Source: JAFAGX01 sp035501575
GTDB taxonomy: Bacteria > Acidobacteriota > Terriglobia > Terriglobales > Acidobacteriaceae
Reading direction: 5' to 3'
Assembly (NCBI GenBank): GCA_035501575.1
Contig: DATJVZ010000201.1
Location: 1-9,455 of the forward strand
DNA length: 9,455 nucleotides
The notes beneath the pieces were generated by a model. It ran no database searches and was not told where the DNA came from. It saw only the letters and a program-made list of their open reading frames with translations. Positions 5,653-9,455 of the stretch are shown here, piece after piece (positions within the stretch are counted from its first letter, which is position 1; each line of letters opens with the position of its first letter). The position numbers and the translations under genes are program-made.

Positions 5653-8600
5653 ATGATCCGCCGAATCGTTGATTTCGCCCTCACCAACCGCCTCCTGGTG
5701 CTTGCCCTGGCTTTGACCCTGCTGGCCGCCGGGATTGTATCCTTCGTGCGGCTGCCGATTGAGGCCTATCCCGATGTCGCCGACAACTACGTAGATATCA
5801 TCACCCAGTGGCCAGGAATCTCCGCTGAACAAATCGAACAGCAGGTGACGATTCCGCTTGAAATCGCCATGAACGGCATCCCGCAGGTCACACACCTGCG
5901 TTCGTTCTCCCTCTTCGGACTCTCCGACGTGAAGCTGGTCTTCGAGGACGGATCGGATAACAACTGGAACCGCGAACGGGTTCTCGAGCGACTGAGTCAA
6001 GTCAATATGCCGCCCGGCGTGACCCCCCAAATGGGCACCGATTGGAGCCCGGTCGGCCAGATCTATTTCTTCACCTTGCGCAGCACCAATCCGGCATACG
6101 ATCCGATGGAGCTGAAATCCATTGAGGATTGGGTGGTCGAGAAGAATCTAAAGGCCGTGCCCAATATCGTCGAAGTTGCTAGCTTCGGAGGACCGACTCG
6201 GGAATACCAGGTGCGGGTTGATCCCAACCGGCTGGTGGCCTATGGGTTGAGCCTGGCTCAGGTGGAGCAGCAACTCGCCAATAACAACGTGAACGCCGGT
6301 GGCAGCTTTGTTGAGACGGGGCTGCAGCAGATCAATGTTCGGGAAGTGGGGTTGGTCCGAGACGTTCACGATATCGAAAACACCGTCATTATGACCAAAG
6401 GCGGCACGCCGCTGCGGGTGAAAGATATCGCCGTGGTTTCCCAGGGCCCGAAGATTCGCCTGGGCCGGTTCGCCCGGGCATTTCATCGCGAGGATGGCAA
6501 GATCATCGACAACGATGATGTTGTCTCGGCGTGGGTCGCCATGCGAAAAGGCGCCGAGGCGGAAGCGGCGCTCAAAGGTCTCCACGAAAAAGTGACGGAG
6601 TTGAATGATCACATCCTCCCTCCCGGAGTGAAGATTGTTCCCTTCATCGACCGCAGCGACCTTGTGCATTACACCTCCCATACGGTCTTGCACAACCTGA
6701 TCGAAGGAATGATTCTGGTTTCGATCATTCTGTTCGTGTTTCTGGGCAACGTCCGCGGAGCCCTCATCGTCGCGATAACCATTCCGTTTTCTCTCCTGTT
6801 TGCCTCAATCTGCCTGGATCTGAATCACATTCCTGCCAATCTCCTGTCTCTCGGTGCGCTCGATTTCGGCATGGTGGTGGACGGCGCGGTCGTGATGATC
6901 GAAAACATCGTGCGCCATTTGGGCCATCGTCATGCCGATTTCAAGACGCCAGCTGAGAGAATCAGTCATGCTTCCCACGAAGTGCAACGGCCGGTCTTCT
7001 ACGCGATTGCTATCATCATCACCGCCTACCTGCCGATTTTCACCTTGCAGCGCGTAGAAGGCCGGCTGTTCCATCCGATGGCTTGGACGGTGGCCTTTGC
7101 GCTGCTGGGTGCCTTGTTCTACTCGATTGTGGTCGCTCCGGTTCTGGCCAGCTTCGCCTTCGCCGCGGGTGCCCAAGAGTGGCACAACCCGTTCATGACG
7201 TTCTTGACGGTTCGCTATCGCAGCGCGGTCCGCTGGGCCATCGACCATCGCAAGGTTACGGTCGCTGCCGCGGGCTTGGCCGTATTGATGGGGGCTTTTC
7301 TTGCCTTCAGTGGCATCATCGGCTCGGAATTCCTGCCCCACTTGGATGAAGGTGCAATCTGGGTCCGCGGCATTCTGGCGCCCAGCACCGGGCCCGAGGA
7401 GGGGATCCGCGTGGCTAATCAAGCCCGAATCATACTCTGCTCCTTTCCCGAGGTTCCCCAGTGCACGAGTCAAGTCGGACGCCCGGATGATGGAACGGAT
7501 ACGACGGGATTTTTCAATACCGAATACTTCGTGGATTTGAAGCCGAAGTCGGAGTGGCGGCCGGTCTTTCACCAGGCTAAGGACGAATTGATCGCGGCCA
7601 TGAATCGCGAGCTCAACCAGATCCCGGGCGTGGTCTGGGGATTCTCCCAGCCGATTGAAGACAACATGGAAGAGGCGGTAAGCGGCGTCAAGGGAGAACT
7701 GGCAACCAAGATCTATGGTGATGATCTCAGGGTTTTGGAGGATAAAGCCGACGCAATCGTCAGCATCATGCGTGGTGTCGAGGGAATTGAGGACCTGGGA
7801 ATCTTCCGCCTGCTCGGGCAGCCAAATCTGAACGTGACCGTGGACCGCGGTCAAGCCGCTCGTTATCAGATCAATGTCGCCGACGTCGAGGATGCGATTC
7901 AGACTGCTGTAGGTGGCAATGCCCTTACCCAGGTCCTGCAGGGAGAGGCGCGATACGATCTGGTGACGCGCTATCTGCCACAATACCGGGACACCCAGGA
8001 AGCCATCGAGCGAATCCGCCTGCTTTCACCCACTGGGGAACGAGTGTCGCTCGCCCAGCTATGCAAAATCAAAGAGGAGGATGGCGGCTCGGAGATTTAT
8101 CGCGAAGGCAATCGGCGTTACATCGCTGTGAAATACAGTGTTCGGGGCCGCGATCTGGGGAGCGCAGTGGAAGAAGCGATGAACAAGATTAATGCCAAGG
8201 TGAAACTGCCGCTCGGATATCGCATCGACTGGGAAGGGGAATACGAAAGTAAGAAGAGAGCCAACGCTCGTCTTCTAATCGTCCTGCCGGTAACGATTTT
8301 CATTATCTTCTTGATTCTTTACACGATGTTCAGCTCTTTCAAATGGGCTACGCTCATCATGGCCAATATCGTCCTTGCGCCGATTGGCGGCCTGTTTGCT
8401 CTCTGGCTCACCGGCACAAACTTTAGCGTCTCCTCGGGTGTGGGTTTCCTGGCCCTGTTTGGTGTGTGCGTGCAGACGGGAGTCATCATGCTCGAGTACA
8501 TCAATCAGCTTCGAGCGCGGGGTTATACGATCGAGGATGCCGCCGTAGAAGGTGCCGTACTGAGGCTGCGTCCCATCCTAATAACCATGCTGGTGGCAAC

Positions 8601-8796
8601 TCTGGGATTGTTACCCGCGGCTGTTTCTCATGCTATCGGTTCGGACTCCCAGCGCCCATTTGCGATTGTCATCGTCGGTGGTCTTATAGCCGCCCTGGTC
8701 ATGAGCGTTTTCTTACTGCCGACTCTGTACGTGTGGATTGCCAGTGATCAGGATGTGCTCCCCGCAAGCAACGAAACGTTTGAAGAGGAGATCTGA
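5653..8796 (+). CDS. CzcA/CusA-family heavy-metal efflux RND pump
   Basis: Inner-membrane proton-driven metal pump, 1047 residues, the same length as E. coli CusA. The RND layout is visible: TM1 near 13-32, a large periplasmic loop, TM2-TM6 from about 348 to 505, TM7 near 536-556, a second periplasmic loop, and TM8-TM12 from about 875 to 1030. TM4 carries DFGMVVDGAVVMIEN (D404, D410, E417), matching CzcA D402/D408/E415, the proton-relay and substrate signature of divalent-cation HME-RND pumps rather than the Cu(I)/Ag(I) type. Other family marks are GSEFLPHLDEG (557-567), GRPDDGTD and KIYGDD. Two cysteines, C596 and C604, lie eight residues apart in the second periplasmic porter region. The ATG directly follows the adaptor stop (TGAATG) with no clear Shine-Dalgarno, so translation is probably coupled. 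Zn, Co, Cd or Ni is the likely substrate class; the exact metal is not determinable here. Confidence 0.95.
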   Translation: MIRRIVDFALTNRLLVLALALTLLAAGIVSFVRLPIEAYPDVADNYVDIITQWPGISAEQIEQQVTIPLEIAMNGIPQVTHLRSFSLFGLSDVKLVFEDGSDNNWNRERVLERLSQVNMPPGVTPQMGTDWSPVGQIYFFTLRSTNPAYDPMELKSIEDWVVEKNLKAVPNIVEVASFGGPTREYQVRVDPNRLVAYGLSLAQVEQQLANNNVNAGGSFVETGLQQINVREVGLVRDVHDIENTVIMTKGGTPLRVKDIAVVSQGPKIRLGRFARAFHREDGKIIDNDDVVSAWVAMRKGAEAEAALKGLHEKVTELNDHILPPGVKIVPFIDRSDLVHYTSHTVLHNLIEGMILVSIILFVFLGNVRGALIVAITIPFSLLFASICLDLNHIPANLLSLGALDFGMVVDGAVVMIENIVRHLGHRHADFKTPAERISHASHEVQRPVFYAIAIIITAYLPIFTLQRVEGRLFHPMAWTVAFALLGALFYSIVVAPVLASFAFAAGAQEWHNPFMTFLTVRYRSAVRWAIDHRKVTVAAAGLAVLMGAFLAFSGIIGSEFLPHLDEGAIWVRGILAPSTGPEEGIRVANQARIILCSFPEVPQCTSQVGRPDDGTDTTGFFNTEYFVDLKPKSEWRPVFHQAKDELIAAMNRELNQIPGVVWGFSQPIEDNMEEAVSGVKGELATKIYGDDLRVLEDKADAIVSIMRGVEGIEDLGIFRLLGQPNLNVTVDRGQAARYQINVADVEDAIQTAVGGNALTQVLQGEARYDLVTRYLPQYRDTQEAIERIRLLSPTGERVSLAQLCKIKEEDGGSEIYREGNRRYIAVKYSVRGRDLGSAVEEAMNKINAKVKLPLGYRIDWEGEYESKKRANARLLIVLPVTIFIIFLILYTMFSSFKWATLIMANIVLAPIGGLFALWLTGTNFSVSSGVGFLALFGVCVQTGVIMLEYINQLRARGYTIEDAAVEGAVLRLRPILITMLVATLGLLPAAVSHAIGSDSQRPFAIVIVGGLIAALVMSVFLLPTLYVWIASDQDVLPASNETFEEEI

Positions 8797-8922
8797 ACGT
8801 TTCTGACTACCACTCGCCCTTGGCTGCGGCACGTGCCCGACGGGTAGAGCGCATGTCGAGGCGGGGCGGTTAGGAGATAATTAGTATCCTGGCAATGGTG
8901 ACCCTCGTTCGCGCCTGGTCGT

Positions 8923-8951
8923 TTGACTATGATGAGCGGGTAGGCGAAAAT
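8923..8951 (+). promoter_or_regulatory. Probable promoter of the tRNA-Ala gene
   Basis: TTGACT (8923-8928, 5 of 6 consensus bases) is followed after 17 bases by GAAAAT (8946-8951, 4 of 6). The predicted transcript start near 8958 leaves a short leader before the tRNA at 8971. It lies in the 174-bp gap after the pump gene, which shows no T-tract terminator. Confidence 0.5.
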
Positions 8952-8970
8952 TAAAGTATCTACAGCGCGT

Positions 8971-9046
8971 GGGCCTGTGGCGCAGTTGGGAGCGCGCTTC
9001 CATGGCATGGAAGAGGTCGTCGGTTCGAACCCGACCAGGTCCACCA
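8971..9046 (+). tRNA. tRNA-Ala, anticodon GGC
   Basis: All 76 bases fold as a standard cloverleaf. The acceptor stem is GGGCCTG/CAGGTCC with the G3:U70 wobble that is the main alanine identity element. The D arm is GCGC-AGTTGGGA-GCGC. The anticodon arm is CTTCC-ATGGCAT-GGAAG with anticodon GGC at 34-36 (9004-9006), reading GCC and GCU. The variable loop is AGGTC. The T arm is GTCGG-TTCGAAC-CCGAC. The discriminator A and the CCA end (9044-9046) are encoded in the DNA. The gene is intact, although a recombinase relic lies 70 bp downstream on the opposite strand. Confidence 0.97.
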
Positions 9047-9081
9047 TCTTTTCAATCATTTGCGCATACCGCTTTTCTCCT

Positions 9082-9101
9082 TTTGGTAGCATTTGGTAGC
9101 A
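9082..9101 (+). repeat. Tandem 10-bp repeat TTTGGTAGCA x2
   Basis: Two exact adjoining copies of TTTGGTAGCA (9082-9091 and 9092-9101) lie between the tRNA 3' end and the recombinase relic. Read on the recombinase strand this is TGCTACCAAA twice, 16 to 35 bases past its stop codon. Short repeats next to an integrase can be arm-type binding sites or remains of an attachment site; here that is inference. Confidence 0.6.
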
Positions 9102-9116
9102 GATTTCCAAACATTT

Positions 9117-9275
9117 TCAGTCAGCGTGAATTTTTTCCGGCTTCACTCTGAGCTCAGCATTGATCGCGTTGACGGTCGCCTGCACACTCTCCGGAATCTC
9201 CTGCATGTACACGTCGGTCGTTGTCGCCGTGCGTGAATGCCGGAGAAGTCCCTGAACGTCCTTCAGCGTTCCCTT
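9117..9275 (-). pseudogene. Tyrosine recombinase/phage integrase, C-terminal remnant
   Basis: Only the last ~50 codons of an integrase-like protein are present. Seen: GTLKDVQGLLRHSRTATTTD, then VYMQEIPESVQATVNAINAE. This is the end of the tyrosine recombinase catalytic domain: the LLRHS block supplies the second conserved His position (H at 9239-9237) and DVY supplies the nucleophilic Tyr (codon 9209-9207). The Arg-Lys-HxxR part, normally about 100 residues upstream, is absent; the DNA before about 9275 instead reads as another protein in a different frame. The open frame continues to an ATG at 9392, but those codons do not resemble a recombinase, so no functional enzyme is made. The remnant reads toward tRNA-Ala, with its stop 70 bp from the tRNA end, the usual placement of the integrase of a tRNA-targeting element. 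Confidence 0.7.
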
Positions 9276-9455
9276 CTTCTGGCGTGTACCCCTTTCCGGT
9301 GTTTCGTGCCGGCGGCCAACGCCCGAAAGCCACTGATGAAGCCAGTCTTGCGGTGATGGGCAGCGCACACCCGGCGCACGGTTTGCTCCCATTCGGCGGC
9401 CAAGCCTGCCCGCTGGTAGCAGTCTCTGGCGCGCTCGAAATTGGACAGCGCGGCG
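9263..9455 (-). pseudogene. 3' end of a SWIM-zinc-finger-like protein, fused out of frame to the integrase relic
   Basis: An open frame enters from the right edge and ends at TGA 9265-9263. It reads AALSNFERARDCYQRAGLAA, then EWEQTVRRVCAAHHRKTGFI, then SGFRALAAGTKHRKGVHARR. The 'ERAR.CY.+AGL...W...V..V.A.HHRKTGF..GF..L.AG' pattern recalls the C-terminal end of SWIM zinc-finger proteins; this is from memory and not verified. After about AAGTKHR the sequence turns into basic residues and stops about 10 bases inside the region that reads as integrase in another frame. The natural end of the protein therefore seems to have been replaced by the junction. I list it as a broken gene; its 5' part lies outside the window and may be intact. 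Confidence 0.4.

Noticed and set aside
6805..7983. Long minus-strand open frame (392 codons) inside the pump gene
   Set aside because: Shadow of the pump coding frame; lacks recognisable domains and overlaps a clearly conserved transporter.
8748..9110. Minus-strand open frame containing VGFEPTTSSMPWKRAPNCAT
   Set aside because: This is the well-known false protein produced by translating the antisense of a tRNA gene; it lies across tRNA-Ala and the end of the pump gene.
8969..9151. Plus-strand open frame starting MGLWRSWERASMAWKRSSVR
   Set aside because: Translation of the tRNA-Ala sense strand, a common artefact; no ribosome site and no real protein features.

Overview
The window looks like chromosomal DNA of a moderately GC-rich soil or sediment bacterium, most likely an acidobacterium (Terriglobia-like). 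That placement is inference: it rests on the style of the secreted proteins, on the sigma/anti-sigma pair with a TonB-like tail, and on a CzcA-type pump of the kind I associate with that phylum. No rRNA or other marker confirms it.

Left part (1-2795), all on the minus strand. Reading in the direction of transcription: a secreted coiled-coil protein of unknown function (2795-2037); an ECF sigma factor (1821-1078) overlapping by ATGA a zinc-finger, single-membrane-pass anti-sigma factor (1081-416); then the beginning of another exported protein (215 to the left edge). Upstream of the sigma gene is a good sigma-E-like promoter, GGAACTT-N16-GTCTATA, which suggests autoregulation. The exported protein at the left edge has no ATG, GTG or TTG upstream of its signal peptide, but has a CTG codon six bases after an AGGCGGAGG Shine-Dalgarno sequence.

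Middle (2796-8796). A 377-bp divergent intergenic region carries a 9-bp direct repeat with 21-bp period and two short inverted repeats. It is followed by a tightly packed plus-strand operon in czcCBA order: TolC-like outer membrane protein, lipoprotein membrane-fusion adaptor (overlap GTGA), and a 1047-residue heavy-metal-efflux RND pump (junction TGAATG). The three would assemble into one channel from the inner membrane to outside the cell. The pump has the CzcA-type acidic triad D404/D410/E417, which favours divalent cations over Cu(I)/Ag(I), but the substrate cannot be read directly from the sequence.

Right part (8797-9455). A complete tRNA-Ala(GGC) with encoded CCA and the G3:U70 identity pair lies behind a plausible promoter. 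Just beyond it are a tandem 10-bp repeat and, on the minus strand, only the last ~50 codons of a tyrosine recombinase, including the nucleophile tyrosine. Upstream of that relic, in another frame, is the C-terminal end of a different protein (SWIM-zinc-finger-like). The arrangement looks like the scar of a decayed element once integrated near the tRNA. I saw no CRISPR array, transposon ends or origin, and no clear rho-independent terminator.
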